From Rhizobium sp. PDO1-076 (GTDB taxonomy: Bacteria; Pseudomonadota; Alphaproteobacteria; Rhizobiales; Rhizobiaceae), in NCBI RefSeq assembly GCF_000247475.1, contig NZ_AHZC01000419.1, forward strand, positions 1 to 64,000: a DNA stretch of 64,000 bases, in the 5' to 3' direction. The first letter of the stretch is position 1, and each line of letters starts with the position of its first letter. This document shows positions 1 to 8,987 of this stretch, one piece after another. The notes beneath the pieces are model-generated. The model had not been told where the DNA came from. It worked only from the letters and a program-made list of their open reading frames with translations, and did not search any database. The position numbers were made by a program, and so were the translations under genes.

Positions 1-200
1 TCAAGCTGCTTGCATCCGAACTGGCCCAGCCTGACGGCGTCAGGGCCCTGCCTGGCACAGTCCTTGACGAGCCCTTGGGTATAGCCTGCGGTGTGGGTGC
101 CGTTCGGCTTGTCCGCTTGCAGAAGGCTGGCGGCAAGCCACTGTCAGTCGAGGATTTCCTGCGCGGAACACCACTGCCGCCGGGTACGGTGATCGCCTGA
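1..200 (+). CDS. fmt: Methionyl-tRNA formyltransferase, C-terminal fragment
   Basis: The window opens inside this gene. One frame reads from base 3 to the TGA at 198-200, giving about 65 residues that contain [15 protein letters not shown] and end in [15 protein letters not shown]. This matches the C-terminal domain of Fmt, which clamps the initiator tRNA while the missing N-terminal domain formylates Met-tRNAfMet. The stop overlaps the truA start (TGATG), so the two are probably translationally coupled, as in the usual rhizobial def-fmt-truA order. The catalytic region lies outside the window. Confidence 0.85.
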   Translation, partial: KLLASELAQPDGVRALPGTVLDEPLGIACGVGAVRLVRLQKAGGKPLSVEDFLRGTPLPPGTVIA

Positions 201-955
201 TGCCGCGCTTTCGCTTGTGTGTCGAATATGACGGCACCCCCTATGTCGGCTGGCAGCGCCAGGACAACGGTGCGTCGGTCCAGAGCGCCCTCGAAAAGGC
301 CATCCTCGCCCTCAGCGGCGAGACGGTGGTGATCCGCGGCGCCGGCCGCACCGATTCCGGCGTTCATGCCTTGGGTCAGGTGGTTCATGCCGATCTGTCG
401 CGCGATTGGGTCCCGGACAAACTGCGCAACGCGTTAAACGCCCATTTGGGACTGGCGGGCGAGCGCGTCGCTGTCATTGAAGTCAGGGCTGTTCCGGATG
501 ACTTCGATGCCCGCTTCTCGGCCCTGCGCCGTCATTATCTCTACCGCATCATTTCGCGGCCCGCACGATTGGCTTTGGAAGCGCAGCGCGCCTGGTGGGT
601 GCCCAAGCCACTGGATCATCTGGCCATGCACGAGGCGGCGCAGCAGTTGGTCGGCCATCACGACTTCACCACGTTCCGCTCGGTGCATTGTCAGGCCAAA
701 AGCCCGATGCGCACGCTGGATCGTCTTGATGTCAGCCGCACGGGCGACCTGATCGAGATCCGGGCAACAGCCCAGAGTTTCCTGCACAATCAGATCCGTT
801 CCTTTGCCGGCACGCTGAAGCTGGCAGGCGAAGGCAAGATGACGCCCGAGGATGTGCGCGCCGCCCTTGAATCCCGAAATCGTGCTGCATGCGGCCCCGT
901 CGCCCCGCCCGAGGGCCTGTTTTTCATGAAAGTCGATTATCCGGGCGACGAGTGA
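200..955 (+). CDS. truA: tRNA pseudouridine(38-40) synthase TruA
   Basis: The 251-residue protein has the usual TruA length. It isomerises uridines 38-40 in the anticodon arm of many tRNAs. The N-terminal strand ([16 protein letters not shown]) and the catalytic motif [12 protein letters not shown] are clear, placing the catalytic aspartate at Asp52. A second typical block, [14 protein letters not shown], follows near residue 195. The ATG overlaps the fmt stop by one base, so the start is well fixed. There is no obvious terminator in the 47 bases before the next, convergent gene. Confidence 0.97.
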   Translation: MPRFRLCVEYDGTPYVGWQRQDNGASVQSALEKAILALSGETVVIRGAGRTDSGVHALGQVVHADLSRDWVPDKLRNALNAHLGLAGERVAVIEVRAVPDDFDARFSALRRHYLYRIISRPARLALEAQRAWWVPKPLDHLAMHEAAQQLVGHHDFTTFRSVHCQAKSPMRTLDRLDVSRTGDLIEIRATAQSFLHNQIRSFAGTLKLAGEGKMTPEDVRAALESRNRAACGPVAPPEGLFFMKVDYPGDE

Positions 956-1002
956 TGCAGGCCTTTGACAGCTGACATGTCACTCGTACAAAGGTTTCGC
1001 CA

Positions 1003-1599
1003 TCAGCCGGGATAGACCCCGAGATAACGTTCCAGCATCTCGGCAATCAGCATGGATGGAACCAGCAACACCATGGTCACAGTGGCCACGGTCAGAATAT
1101 GATCGCCGATGATCATCCACAGGATGCGGAACAGCACGGCGATCAAGGTCAGCATCAGCAGGAACCAGAGCAGCGCAATAAGCCCGCTGAGTGCCGGGAT
1201 CAGCATCATCACCAGCACCAGCACGGCATAGGAATAGGACACTGGCAGGGAAAGCCAGTTGGCGGCCACCACGATCGATGCGAACTTCTCTCCGATCCCG
1301 ATCATCCAGCAGAGAATGCCGACGAGGATGACGGGCAGGACCCAGTTCATCGCCTCGACCATCACCAGCCGGAAATAGAAGAGGCCACCGACGCCGACGC
1401 CCTCCGGCAAAGTGCCGACAAACAGCATCTGCCACCAGATGAACGACACCAGGATGGCGGGCAGTGCCCAAGCAATGGCCCAGAACGAACGCAGGGCGCC
1501 ACGGTCCGAGAGATCGAGATAGGTGAAGCCGGCTGCATCCTTCCTGAACAGCAACCAGAGCCCCATCAGATAGAACTCGACCTCTTTAAGCGTCGGCAT
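1003..1599 (-). CDS. Conserved multi-pass membrane protein of unknown function
   Basis: The product is 198 residues, very hydrophobic, with about five or six predicted membrane helices (for example near residues 40-60, 88-105, 112-135 and 137-160). It begins MPTLKEVEFYLMGLWLLF and has no enzymatic motif I can recognise. Its ATG lies inside the end of dapE (14-base overlap), so it is probably co-transcribed with and coupled to dapE. I infer an inner-membrane protein kept in synteny with dapE in rhizobia; no function can be assigned from the sequence. Confidence 0.75.
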   Translation of the reverse strand: MPTLKEVEFYLMGLWLLFRKDAAGFTYLDLSDRGALRSFWAIAWALPAILVSFIWWQMLFVGTLPEGVGVGGLFYFRLVMVEAMNWVLPVILVGILCWMIGIGEKFASIVVAANWLSLPVSYSYAVLVLVMMLIPALSGLIALLWFLLMLTLIAVLFRILWMIIGDHILTVATVTMVLLVPSMLIAEMLERYLGVYPG

Positions 1600-2779
1600 G
1601 AGCGAACCATTGTTCGATGAAGGTCTTGTAGATCACTGTCAGCGTCTCGAGATCGCTGACCGCCACGCGTTCGTCGACCATATGCATGGTCTGCCCGACA
1701 AGCCCGAATTCCACCACCGGGCAATAATCCTTGATGAAGCGGGCATCCGACGTGCCGCCTGTCGTCGACAGCGACGGCGTGCGACCGGTGACGGTTTCGA
1801 TCGAGCTGGACAGCGAGGCGATCAGACTGTTGCTGCGCGTCAGGAAGACATGGCTCGGCCGCTCTGACCACGCCATTTCATAGGTCATGGGGCCACGGCC
1901 TGGCCGCAGGCTTTCGTCGGTTGCCGCCGCATCGAGCCGACGCAGGATCTCCGCCTGCACCGTCTCCGCGGTCCAGCGATCGTTGAAGCGGATATTGAAC
2001 TTGAAGCTCGCCGAAGCCGGAATCACATTGGTTGCCGGATTGCCGACATCGATCGTGGTCACCTCAAGATTGGACGGCTGGAAATTGTCCGAGCCTTCGT
2101 CGAAGGCCGGGGTCATCAGGCTCTCGGCAAAGCGCAGGGCGCCGCGCACGGGATTGTCGGCGAGATGCGGATAGGCTGCATGGCCCTGCACGCCGCGCAC
2201 AGTGACTGTGCCGGAAACCGAACCGCGTCGGCCGATCTTGATCATGTCGCCAAGCTGGTTCGGATTGGTCGGTTCGCCGACCAGGCAGGCATCCCAGCGC
2301 TCGCCGCGGCCGGCCGCCCATTGCAGCAGCTTGATCGTCCCGTTCACCGCAGGACCTTCCTCGTCACCGGTGATCAGCAGCGAGACGGAACCCTGTGGTG
2401 CGCCTTTTTCTTCGAGCAGGCGGGCATAGGCGGCGATGAAGCAGGCTATGCCACCCTTCATGTCGACAGCTCCACGGCCATAGAGCATGCCTTCGGCAAT
2501 CTCGCCGGCAAACGGACCATGCGACCAGTCGGCGGCTTGGCCGACTGGCACGACGTCGCTATGGCCGGCAAACATCAGATGCGGTCCGCTTGCGCCGGTC
2601 CGGGCATAGAGATTTTCGATGTCGGGCGTGCCGGTATCAGAATGCATCATGCGATCCACATGAAAACCGAGCGGCCGCAGCAGTGTCTCGATGACGCCGA
2701 GCGCGCCACCCTCTGCAGGCGTGACAGACGGGCAGCGGATGAGGGCCTGCAGGACATCGACGGGATTTGTAGCGATCAT
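1586..2779 (-). CDS. dapE: Succinyl-diaminopimelate desuccinylase DapE
   Basis: This M20-family zinc hydrolase releases succinate from N-succinyl-LL-diaminopimelate in lysine and peptidoglycan synthesis. I chose the ATG at 2779, giving 397 residues beginning MIATNPVDVLQALIRCPSVT, because conserved sequence begins there; in-frame ATGs exist upstream, to 2845, and no strong ribosome site separates them. Metal and catalytic residues are visible: H73 and D75 in AGHSDVVP, D106 in GRGAVDMKGG, and E140/E141 in TGDEEGPA. It lies downstream of dapD on the same strand, 157 bases away, with a weak hairpin between them, and overlaps the following membrane-protein gene. Confidence 0.95.
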   Translation of the reverse strand: MIATNPVDVLQALIRCPSVTPAEGGALGVIETLLRPLGFHVDRMMHSDTGTPDIENLYARTGASGPHLMFAGHSDVVPVGQAADWSHGPFAGEIAEGMLYGRGAVDMKGGIACFIAAYARLLEEKGAPQGSVSLLITGDEEGPAVNGTIKLLQWAAGRGERWDACLVGEPTNPNQLGDMIKIGRRGSVSGTVTVRGVQGHAAYPHLADNPVRGALRFAESLMTPAFDEGSDNFQPSNLEVTTIDVGNPATNVIPASASFKFNIRFNDRWTAETVQAEILRRLDAAATDESLRPGRGPMTYEMAWSERPSHVFLTRSNSLIASLSSSIETVTGRTPSLSTTGGTSDARFIKDYCPVVEFGLVGQTMHMVDERVAVSDLETLTVIYKTFIEQWFAHADA

Positions 2780-2902
2780 GACGACCAATGAATAGTGATG
2801 GCGCATCGGCGCGGGAAGAGCATGGCCTAGACTTAGCCCATGCACGAAACGCTGTCATCCGCCGCAGCGACGCGTAAGTGTCGCGGGCCGCCTCACGGAA
2901 GA

Positions 2903-2925
2903 CGCCGGGGTCTGGTGTCCCGGCG
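2903..2925 (-). terminator. Stem-loop between dapD and dapE, possible weak terminator
   Basis: CGCCGGG (2903-2909) pairs perfectly with CCCGGCG (2919-2925) around a nine-base loop, 12 bases past the dapD stop. On the minus strand it is followed only by a short mixed pyrimidine run (TCTTCC), so it may attenuate rather than terminate. Confidence 0.35.
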
Positions 2926-2936
2926 GGTTGGGGCGC

Positions 2937-3794
2937 TCAGTCGCGCAACAATTCGTTGATGCCGGTCTTGGAGCGTGTCTTGGCATCGACGCGCTTGACG
3001 ATCACGGCGCAGTAGAGGTTCGGCGCGACTAAGCCATTGGGCATGACATTGCCGCTGCCCATCGAACCCGCGACCACGACAGAATAGGGTGGTACTTCGC
3101 CATAGGTCACTTCACCGGTGGCGCGGTCGACGATCTTGGTCGACTTGCCGATGAACACGCCCATGCCGAGCACGGAACCTTCGCGCACGATGCAGCCTTC
3201 GACCACTTCCGAGCGGGCGCCGATGAAACAATTGTCCTCGATGATCGTCGGGCCGGCCTGCATCGGCTCCAGCACGCCGCCGATGCCGACGCCGCCGGAG
3301 AGATGCACATGGCTGCCGATCTGGGCGCAGGAGCCGACGGTGGCCCAGGTGTCGACCATCGTGCCTTCGCCGACATAGGCGCCGAGGTTGACGAAGGACG
3401 GCATCAGGATGGCATTCGGCGCGATATAGGCCGAACGGCGCACAACCGCATTCGGCACGGCGCGGAAGCCGGCAGCGCGGAATTCGCTTTCGCCCCAGCC
3501 TTCGAACTTCGAAGGTACCTTGTCCCACCAGGTCGACGCACCCGGACCACCCTTGACCACGTCCATGTCGTTGAGGCGGAAGGACAGGAGCACGGCCTTC
3601 TTCAGCCACTGGTGAACCGTCCAGTTGCCGTCGTCGCCACGGGTGGCGACCCGCGCCTTGCCGCTGTCGAGCAGGTTCAGCGCCTCGTCCACGGCGTCAC
3701 GGATCTCGCCTTTTGTACCGGTCGATACGGTGTCACGGTTGTCGAAAGCCGCGTCGATGACATGTTCGAGACTGGTGAGATCGAGTGCGCTCAT
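2937..3794 (-). CDS. dapD: Tetrahydrodipicolinate N-succinyltransferase DapD
   Basis: The 285-residue enzyme transfers succinyl from succinyl-CoA to tetrahydrodipicolinate, the step that commits to the succinylase branch of lysine/DAP synthesis. After a helical N-terminal domain, residues from about 105 show the left-handed beta-helix hexapeptide pattern ([40 protein letters not shown]). The start is supported by AAGGAA five bases before the ATG. It precedes dapE on the same strand, so two steps of the pathway are adjacent. Length and motifs are normal for alphaproteobacteria. Confidence 0.97.
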   Translation of the reverse strand: MSALDLTSLEHVIDAAFDNRDTVSTGTKGEIRDAVDEALNLLDSGKARVATRGDDGNWTVHQWLKKAVLLSFRLNDMDVVKGGPGASTWWDKVPSKFEGWGESEFRAAGFRAVPNAVVRRSAYIAPNAILMPSFVNLGAYVGEGTMVDTWATVGSCAQIGSHVHLSGGVGIGGVLEPMQAGPTIIEDNCFIGARSEVVEGCIVREGSVLGMGVFIGKSTKIVDRATGEVTYGEVPPYSVVVAGSMGSGNVMPNGLVAPNLYCAVIVKRVDAKTRSKTGINELLRD

Positions 3795-3936
3795 CTGAAT
3801 TCCTTAAACTTCCTTGGCTAATCTTGGCGATGGAAACGATCGGGATCGATCGGAAACTGGCGAATTGCTCTACCGCATTCAACGGCGGTTGGAAACAGCC
3901 AGGGACGCCCTACGTTTCTGCATGGAAGGATACGGA

Positions 3937-4815
3937 ATGGCAAAGCTTAAAAATGGCCGGCATCGGCGCAATGACGGGGTCTGGGACCCGCTCAAGGACA
4001 GCAAGGCGGATCGCCGCAGCGCAGAGGTCGTACCTCGCACCCCGCAATCGGAATCTCCCTCATATCGGCTTGCCTATGCCGACAATGATTTCCTCTGCCG
4101 CGAGGAACTCCGGCCGATACGCCTGCAGTTGGAACTTCTGAAGACGGAGATGATCCTCACAGAGCGAAACATCAAGTCGACGGTCGTCATGTTCGGCGGC
4201 GCCCGGATCCCGGCGCCGGGACAAAGCGCCTGGGCTGCGCGCAATGCGCTGCAGAAGCAAAATCTCGAAGCAGCCTCCGTCTATTACGAGGAGGCGCGCA
4301 AATTCGCCCGTCTTTGCTCGGAATTTTCCGCCCGCAGCACCTATCAGGAATATGTGGTGGTGACTGGCGGAGGGCCGGGCGTCATGGAAGCCGGTAATCG
4401 CGGCGCATCCGAGGTCGGCGCTCCTTCCGTGGGTCTCAACATCGTGCTTCCACACGAGCAGGCTCCCAATCCCTATGTCACGCCGGAACTCAGCTTCAAC
4501 TTCCACTATTTTGCCATTCGCAAGATGCATTTCCTCATGCGGGCCAAGGCGATTGCAATCTTCCCCGGTGGTTTCGGCACGCTGGACGAGTTTTTTGAGG
4601 CTGTAACGCTGATCCAGACGAAGCGCATGGCGCCGATCCCGCTGATCCTGTTTTCCAAGAGCTTCTGGCACGGCATGATCAATTTCGATGGGCTGGCGGA
4701 ATTCGGCACCATTGCCCCGGAGGATCTGAACCTCCTGCAATTTGCCGAGACGGCGGAAGACGCCTGGCGCATCGTCGCCGATTTTTACGACCTGAACGAA
4801 GAAGCGGCCCCGTAA
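3937..4815 (+). CDS. LOG family protein (nucleotide phosphoribohydrolase-like)
   Basis: This belongs to the 'lysine decarboxylase-like' LOG family, whose studied members cleave ribose-5-phosphate from nucleoside monophosphates (cytokinin activation or purine nucleotide turnover). Family motifs are present: GGGPGVMEA (144-152), R195/K196, and PGGFGTLDE (210-218). I start it at ATG 3937 (292 residues, MAKLKNGRHRR...) preceded by a GGAAGGA-like site; an upstream in-frame extension to 3814 lacks conserved character. The roughly 80-residue basic N-terminal extension before the Rossmann fold is longer than in plant LOG. It is divergent from dapD and ends in a terminator whose loop carries the stop codon. 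Confidence 0.85.
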   Translation: MAKLKNGRHRRNDGVWDPLKDSKADRRSAEVVPRTPQSESPSYRLAYADNDFLCREELRPIRLQLELLKTEMILTERNIKSTVVMFGGARIPAPGQSAWAARNALQKQNLEAASVYYEEARKFARLCSEFSARSTYQEYVVVTGGGPGVMEAGNRGASEVGAPSVGLNIVLPHEQAPNPYVTPELSFNFHYFAIRKMHFLMRAKAIAIFPGGFGTLDEFFEAVTLIQTKRMAPIPLILFSKSFWHGMINFDGLAEFGTIAPEDLNLLQFAETAEDAWRIVADFYDLNEEAAP

Positions 4816-4835
4816 GGGGCCGCCGGCATTTTTAT
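4804..4835 (+). terminator. Rho-independent terminator overlapping the LOG gene stop
   Basis: GCGGCCCC (4804-4811) and GGGGCCGC (4816-4823) form a perfect eight-base stem with loop GTAA, followed by CGGCATTTTTA. The TAA stop codon (4813-4815) sits in the loop, so the last codons form one arm. Confidence 0.7.
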
Positions 4836-4846
4836 GTCTGTGTGGT

Positions 4847-5518
4847 TTAGCGCATCATCCACATCGGACGCTTGGGCATGTCGTCGACCGAAATGACGCC
4901 GTCCTTGTTGCGGTCCGCCCGCTCGAACATCTTGTCGATCATCGCCATGGCTTCCGCCTGATTGATCTGACCGTTCTCGTCGGTATCGGCAACGCGGATC
5001 ATCCTGCCCGGACCGCGTTCGCCGTGGCCGCGGTGTCCGTCACGGTCGGCCATGTCACGTCCGCCGTGGCGTTTGCCATCATGATGCTTGCCGTGATGCG
5101 GCTTGCCATCAGGTCCGCGACTATCATCCTGGGCCTGTTCGTCTCCGGGTCCACCTGGCGGCGGCGGCGCGACTTCGTCGGCATCCTCTTCATCCGACGC
5201 GGCATTTGCCTTCAGATCGGCCTTGAATTGTTCGCGCATCGCGTCGCGGTGCTTGCGGAATTCGCCCGGAGTGATCGCGCCGTCCTTGTCGGCATCGATC
5301 GAGACAAACAGGGTTTCGCCCGCAGCCTTTGCCTCGTCCTTGGCAATCTTGCCGTCCTTGTTGGTGTCGAACTGCTGCAACATCCGGACGAACATCACTT
5401 CACGGCCGCCCGGAGGTCCGCGACGACCATCGCGATCCTGTGCAAGTACGGCGCTGGCCGAGGTTCCGATCAGCAATGAGCCTGCAACGGCTGCCAAAGT
5501 GAAGAACTTACTTGTCAT
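4847..5518 (-). CDS. Secreted EF-hand calcium-binding protein
   Basis: The protein is 223 residues with a cleavable signal peptide (hydrophobic residues 7-24, probable cut after VLA). Four canonical EF-hand loops are readable: DTNKDGKIAKDE (51-62), DADKDGAITPGE (75-86), DTDENGQINQAE (178-189) and DRNKDGVISVDD (202-213). They form two pairs separated by a Pro-, Gly- and His-rich linker (about 117-172) with HHGKHHDGKRHGG, which could bind metal. I infer a periplasmic or exported calcium-binding protein; its partner is unknown. The promoter region (5519-5631) holds a 20-base-period direct repeat. Confidence 0.85.
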   Translation of the reverse strand: MTSKFFTLAAVAGSLLIGTSASAVLAQDRDGRRGPPGGREVMFVRMLQQFDTNKDGKIAKDEAKAAGETLFVSIDADKDGAITPGEFRKHRDAMREQFKADLKANAASDEEDADEVAPPPPGGPGDEQAQDDSRGPDGKPHHGKHHDGKRHGGRDMADRDGHRGHGERGPGRMIRVADTDENGQINQAEAMAMIDKMFERADRNKDGVISVDDMPKRPMWMMR

Positions 5519-5593
5519 CTTATGGTCCTTTCGGGGGCCTGTTTCAGTCAGGAAACCCTACCGGTGCCATGTTGCCCATCCTACTTAAACATC

Positions 5594-5621
5594 GGTAAGC
5601 TGGATGAAACTTTGGTAAGCT
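5594..5621 (-). promoter_or_regulatory. Direct repeat upstream of the EF-hand gene (operator candidate)
   Basis: GGTAAGCT occurs at 5594-5601 and again at 5614-5621, exactly 20 bases (two helical turns) apart, 76 bases upstream of the EF-hand start. Same-face direct repeats are typical of response-regulator sites; which protein binds is unknown. Confidence 0.3.
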
Positions 5622-5631
5622 TTGACTTTCT

Positions 5632-6369
5632 TCAACCGGCAATCGGCAAAAGCCGCTCCAGGAAGCCGGCCAGATCGTCGGTGATGTAGTCGACGCTGTC
5701 GGGATCGATATGGTCGACCCGTTCCCAGGTCTCCAGGATGGCCGTGCCGAGATTGCGTGGCACCAGAAGCACAGTCTTCATGCCCAGTGCCTTCGGGACG
5801 AGAAGATTGCGCGGCAGATCCTCGAACATCGCTGCCTTTTCCGTGTCGATCCGGTTCAGGCTGGCAAACTTGTCATAGGTCGCACCCGCCGGCTTCGGCT
5901 GGTAGTCCGCCGCGACGATGTCGAAAATGTCGTCGAAATGGTCGAGAATGCCAAGCGCCCTGGCCGCGGCCTGCGCATGCGCCACTGTGCCGTTGGTGAA
6001 GATGAACTTGCGACCCGGCAATTGCTTGATCGCCTCACCGAGCGCAACATCCGGCAGCAGTGCCGAATAGTCGATCGCATGCGCCCGCTCCAGAAATGCG
6101 TTCGGATCCACATTGTGATGCAGCATCAGGCCAGCCAGTGTCGTGCCATGCTCCTGATAGTATCGCTTCTGCAGCAGCTTGGCCTCGGCCGGCTCCAGTT
6201 GCAGAAGTTCAGCGACAAATGCCGCCATGTTCCTGTCGATCTGCGCGAAGAGATCGACGTGGTGCGGATAGAGCGTGTTGTCGAGGTCGAAGACCCAGTC
6301 GCGAACATGGGCGAAATCAGCGGGCGAGGGGAGCTTTGCAGGTGTGTTCATGGGATCTATCTCTGCCAT
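5632..6369 (-). CDS. HAD-family pyrimidine 5'-nucleotidase-like hydrolase
   Basis: This 245-residue HAD subfamily IA phosphatase has motif I WVFDLDNTLYP (nucleophile Asp28, acid Asp30), motif II IFTNGT near residue 123 and a late acidic motif AMFEDLPRNL. The LDNTLYP and FTNG pattern is that of the SDT1/pyrimidine 5'-nucleotidase subgroup, so dephosphorylation of UMP/CMP-like substrates is the likely role; substrate is inferred. The ATG at 6369 gives MAEIDPMNTP; a second ATG at 6351 has a better-placed GAG and may be the true start. It is divergent from the DMT transporter at 6453. Confidence 0.85.
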   Translation of the reverse strand: MAEIDPMNTPAKLPSPADFAHVRDWVFDLDNTLYPHHVDLFAQIDRNMAAFVAELLQLEPAEAKLLQKRYYQEHGTTLAGLMLHHNVDPNAFLERAHAIDYSALLPDVALGEAIKQLPGRKFIFTNGTVAHAQAAARALGILDHFDDIFDIVAADYQPKPAGATYDKFASLNRIDTEKAAMFEDLPRNLLVPKALGMKTVLLVPRNLGTAILETWERVDHIDPDSVDYITDDLAGFLERLLPIAG

Positions 6370-6452
6370 GCAACGGGCTGAAAGGGAACTGCCGTTGAAG
6401 CACTCGCTGCCAGCCCTTGGCGTACCGTGCAGGACTGTGTTAACGCCGCATC

Positions 6453-7367
6453 ATGGAATTCTGGGCAATCATCACCTTCGGCAGCGCCTTCCTGCAGAAC
6501 ATGCGGTCGGCACTCCAGAAACATCTCAAGGGCAGGATGGGGACGACGGGCGCAACCTTCGTGCGCTTCGGCTTCGGCCTGCCATTTGCGTTTGTCTATC
6601 TCGGCCTGCTGCATTTTGCCTTCGGCCGTCCACTACCGGTGCCGGATGGCCATTTCGCCGTCTGGGCCATGCTCGGAGCCTTGGCCCAGATCGCCGCGAC
6701 CTTTCTGCTCGTCCACCTGTTTTCGTTCCGCAATTTCGCGGTCGGCACTGCCTACTCGCGAACGGAGCCAGCCCAGGCCGCATTGATCGCGCTTATCCTG
6801 TTCGGTGAGACGGTCAGGCTTTCGGTGGTCGGCGCGATTGGCGTGTCGATCCTCGGCGTGATGTTGATCTCCGTCGCTCGGACCGAATTCACCCTGAAGT
6901 CGCTGGTCACCTCGCTCGGCAGCCGCACCGCGATCATCGGTCTGACCTCCGGCTTCTTTTTCGGCATGTCAGGCATTTCCTACCGTGCCGCATCGCTCTC
7001 GCTGGAACCCAGCCTGCCGGCTCCCGATTCAATCATGCAGGCGAGCTTCACGCTGGCGGTCGTCATCGTCATCCAGACACTGGCCATGCTGGTGTGGATG
7101 CTCTGGCGCGAGCCGCAGGAATTGTCGCGCATCCGCGCTGCCTGGAAAACCAGTGTTCTGGTCGGATTTGTCGGGGCAACCGCATCGTTCGGCTGGTTCA
7201 TCGCCATGACCCTGCAGCAGGTCGCTGTCGTCAAGGCGGTCGCGCAGGTGGAAATGCTCTTCACCTTCGCGTCTTCGGTTCTCGTCTTCAAGGAGAAGAT
7301 CAACCGTCTGGAGATCGCCGGCTGCATTCTGATCGTCGCCGGCGTTCTCCTGCTTCTGGTTGCCTGA
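6453..7367 (+). CDS. EamA/DMT-family membrane transporter
   Basis: The 304-residue protein is hydrophobic throughout with about ten predicted helices in two EamA-like repeats (roughly 1-135 and 150-303), the drug/metabolite transporter architecture. The second repeat ends in the typical EKINRLEIAGCILIVAGVLL segment. Members export amino acids, metabolites or drugs; the substrate cannot be read from sequence. It converges on argB with only three bases between stop codons, so no separate terminator fits there. A second EamA protein lies at 11175-12092 but is not a close copy by eye. Confidence 0.85.
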   Translation: MEFWAIITFGSAFLQNMRSALQKHLKGRMGTTGATFVRFGFGLPFAFVYLGLLHFAFGRPLPVPDGHFAVWAMLGALAQIAATFLLVHLFSFRNFAVGTAYSRTEPAQAALIALILFGETVRLSVVGAIGVSILGVMLISVARTEFTLKSLVTSLGSRTAIIGLTSGFFFGMSGISYRAASLSLEPSLPAPDSIMQASFTLAVVIVIQTLAMLVWMLWREPQELSRIRAAWKTSVLVGFVGATASFGWFIAMTLQQVAVVKAVAQVEMLFTFASSVLVFKEKINRLEIAGCILIVAGVLLLLVA

Positions 7368-7370
7368 CGT

Positions 7371-8258
7371 TTAGGGAACGAGCAGCGTGCCGGCACCGGC
7401 TTCGGTGAACAGTTCGAGCAGCACGGAATGCGCCGTCTTGCCGTTCAGGATGACCACGCCCTGCACGCCGGCCTTGATAGCATCAATGCAGGTCTCGACC
7501 TTGGGGATCATGCCGCCGGAAATCGTGCCGTCCTTGATCAACTCATGTGCCTGGGCGACCGACAGTTCCTTGATCAGGTTGCCGTCCTTGTCGAGCACGC
7601 CCGGAACGTCGGTGAGGAACAGCAGGCGCGAAGCATTCAGCGCACCGGCGATCGCACCGGCAAAGGTGTCGGCATTGATGTTGTAGGTCGCGCCGTCACG
7701 ACCCGGTGCCACCGGCGCGATGACCGGGATCATTTCCGAGCGCGCGAGCAGGTCGAGAAGTGTGCGGTCGACCTCGACCACCTCGCCGACAAAGCCAAGA
7801 TCGAGAACCCGTTCGATGTTGCTGTCGGGATCGCGAACCTTTTTCTGCGCCTTTTCGGCAAACACCATGTTGCCGTCCTTGCCGCACAGGCCGATCGCCC
7901 ATTCGCCGGTCTGGTTGATCAGCGCGACGATTTCCTTGTTGATCGAGCCGGCCAGAACCATTTCGACGATCTCGACGGTTTTCTGGTCCGTGACGCGAAG
8001 GCCGTTCTCGAAGCGTGATTCGATGCCCATCTTGGCAAGCATCGCGCCGATCTGCGGGCCGCCGCCATGCACGACGATCGGGTTGACGCCCGACTGCTTC
8101 AAAAGCGCGATATCGGCGGCAAATGCCTTGCCCAGTTCCGGATTGCCCATGGCATGGCCGCCGTATTTCACGACGATTGTCTTGTTTTCATATCGCTGCA
8201 TGAAGGGAAGAGCCTGCACCAGCAGTCTTGCCTGGATTTCGCTTTCGGAAGCCGTCAT
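7371..8258 (-). CDS. argB: Acetylglutamate kinase ArgB
   Basis: ArgB phosphorylates N-acetylglutamate, the second step of arginine synthesis. The 295-residue protein shows the amino-acid-kinase fold signatures [10 protein letters not shown] (Lys and Gly for ATP phosphates), [13 protein letters not shown] for acetylglutamate, and [12 protein letters not shown] near residue 215. GAGG eight bases before the ATG supports the start. The presence of extended N-terminal sequence suggests the hexameric, arginine-sensitive class, but that is inference. argD and argF are 47 kb away in this window, so the pathway is dispersed. Confidence 0.97.
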   Translation of the reverse strand: MTASESEIQARLLVQALPFMQRYENKTIVVKYGGHAMGNPELGKAFAADIALLKQSGVNPIVVHGGGPQIGAMLAKMGIESRFENGLRVTDQKTVEIVEMVLAGSINKEIVALINQTGEWAIGLCGKDGNMVFAEKAQKKVRDPDSNIERVLDLGFVGEVVEVDRTLLDLLARSEMIPVIAPVAPGRDGATYNINADTFAGAIAGALNASRLLFLTDVPGVLDKDGNLIKELSVAQAHELIKDGTISGGMIPKVETCIDAIKAGVQGVVILNGKTAHSVLLELFTEAGAGTLLVP

Positions 8259-8420
8259 CGGGAAAACCTCTTTTGGGATCGCGGCCTTTTAGCGCAAGTC
8301 CGGCCGGGATGGAATGATTGCCCTGCAATATAAGAGTGTGATGACACGCTTCTTTTTCCCGATGCATTGCCGAGCTCGGCCGCCACCCTATATGGCGCTT
8401 CGGCATTAAATGGGGAATTC

Positions 8421-8987
8421 ATGGAACGCGAAGACATTGCCGATTTGCTGGGCCGTGTGTCGCTCCGCGACCGGGCTGCATTTTCCCTGATCTATCAACG
8501 CTGCTCGGCGAAACTTTTTGCGATCTGTATTCGTATCCTGAAAGACAGGAACGATGCAGAAGAGGCATTGCAGGACATCTTCGTGAAGATTTGGCAGAAG
8601 GCCGGCAGCTATGCCGGCAATGGCGATGGCGCAAACGCCTTTGCCTGGATTGCAGCGATTGCCAGGTATCATTGCATCGATCGGTTGCGCCAGCGAAAGC
8701 CTCCGACCGTAGAGCTGGATGTCGCCACCGAATTGCCGGATCTCGGGCCAGATCCCGAACACCACGCAATCTTGCGTTCGGAAGGTGCGCGCATTGACAG
8801 CTGTCTGGAAGCATTGGATCCTGACCGCGCGCAAGCTGTTCGCCAGGCCTATGTCGAGGGAATGTCCTATCAGGAGCTTGCCGAGCGCTTCGCCGTTCCG
8901 TTGAATACGATGCGCACCTGGCTGCGACGCAGTCTGTTGAAACTGAGAGAGTGCATGGATGGCAACGCCCGACCAGAGCAAGGGTGA
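8421..8987 (+). CDS. ECF-type RNA polymerase sigma factor
   Basis: The product is 188 residues from ATG 8421 (MEREDIADLLGRVSLRD). Region 2 is clear (DAEEALQDIFVKIWQKA and AFAWIAAIARYHCIDRLRQRK), followed by a short linker and region 4 (EGMSYQELAERFAVPLNTMRTWLRRSLLKLR) with its helix-turn-helix. Upstream in-frame codons from 8367 are not conserved in character, so I exclude them. It overlaps the next gene by 29 bases; that gene encodes a membrane anti-sigma factor, so the sigma is probably held inactive until a signal releases it. The fasciclin gene downstream is a plausible target. Confidence 0.93.
   Translation: MEREDIADLLGRVSLRDRAAFSLIYQRCSAKLFAICIRILKDRNDAEEALQDIFVKIWQKAGSYAGNGDGANAFAWIAAIARYHCIDRLRQRKPPTVELDVATELPDLGPDPEHHAILRSEGARIDSCLEALDPDRAQAVRQAYVEGMSYQELAERFAVPLNTMRTWLRRSLLKLRECMDGNARPEQG

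Noticed and set aside
980-1471. Long minus-strand frame (MGTARHPGVVHLV...) overlapping the membrane protein gene
   Set aside because: It is the out-of-frame shadow of the gene at 1003-1599; composition is Arg/Ala/Asp-rich as expected for a shadow frame in high-GC DNA.
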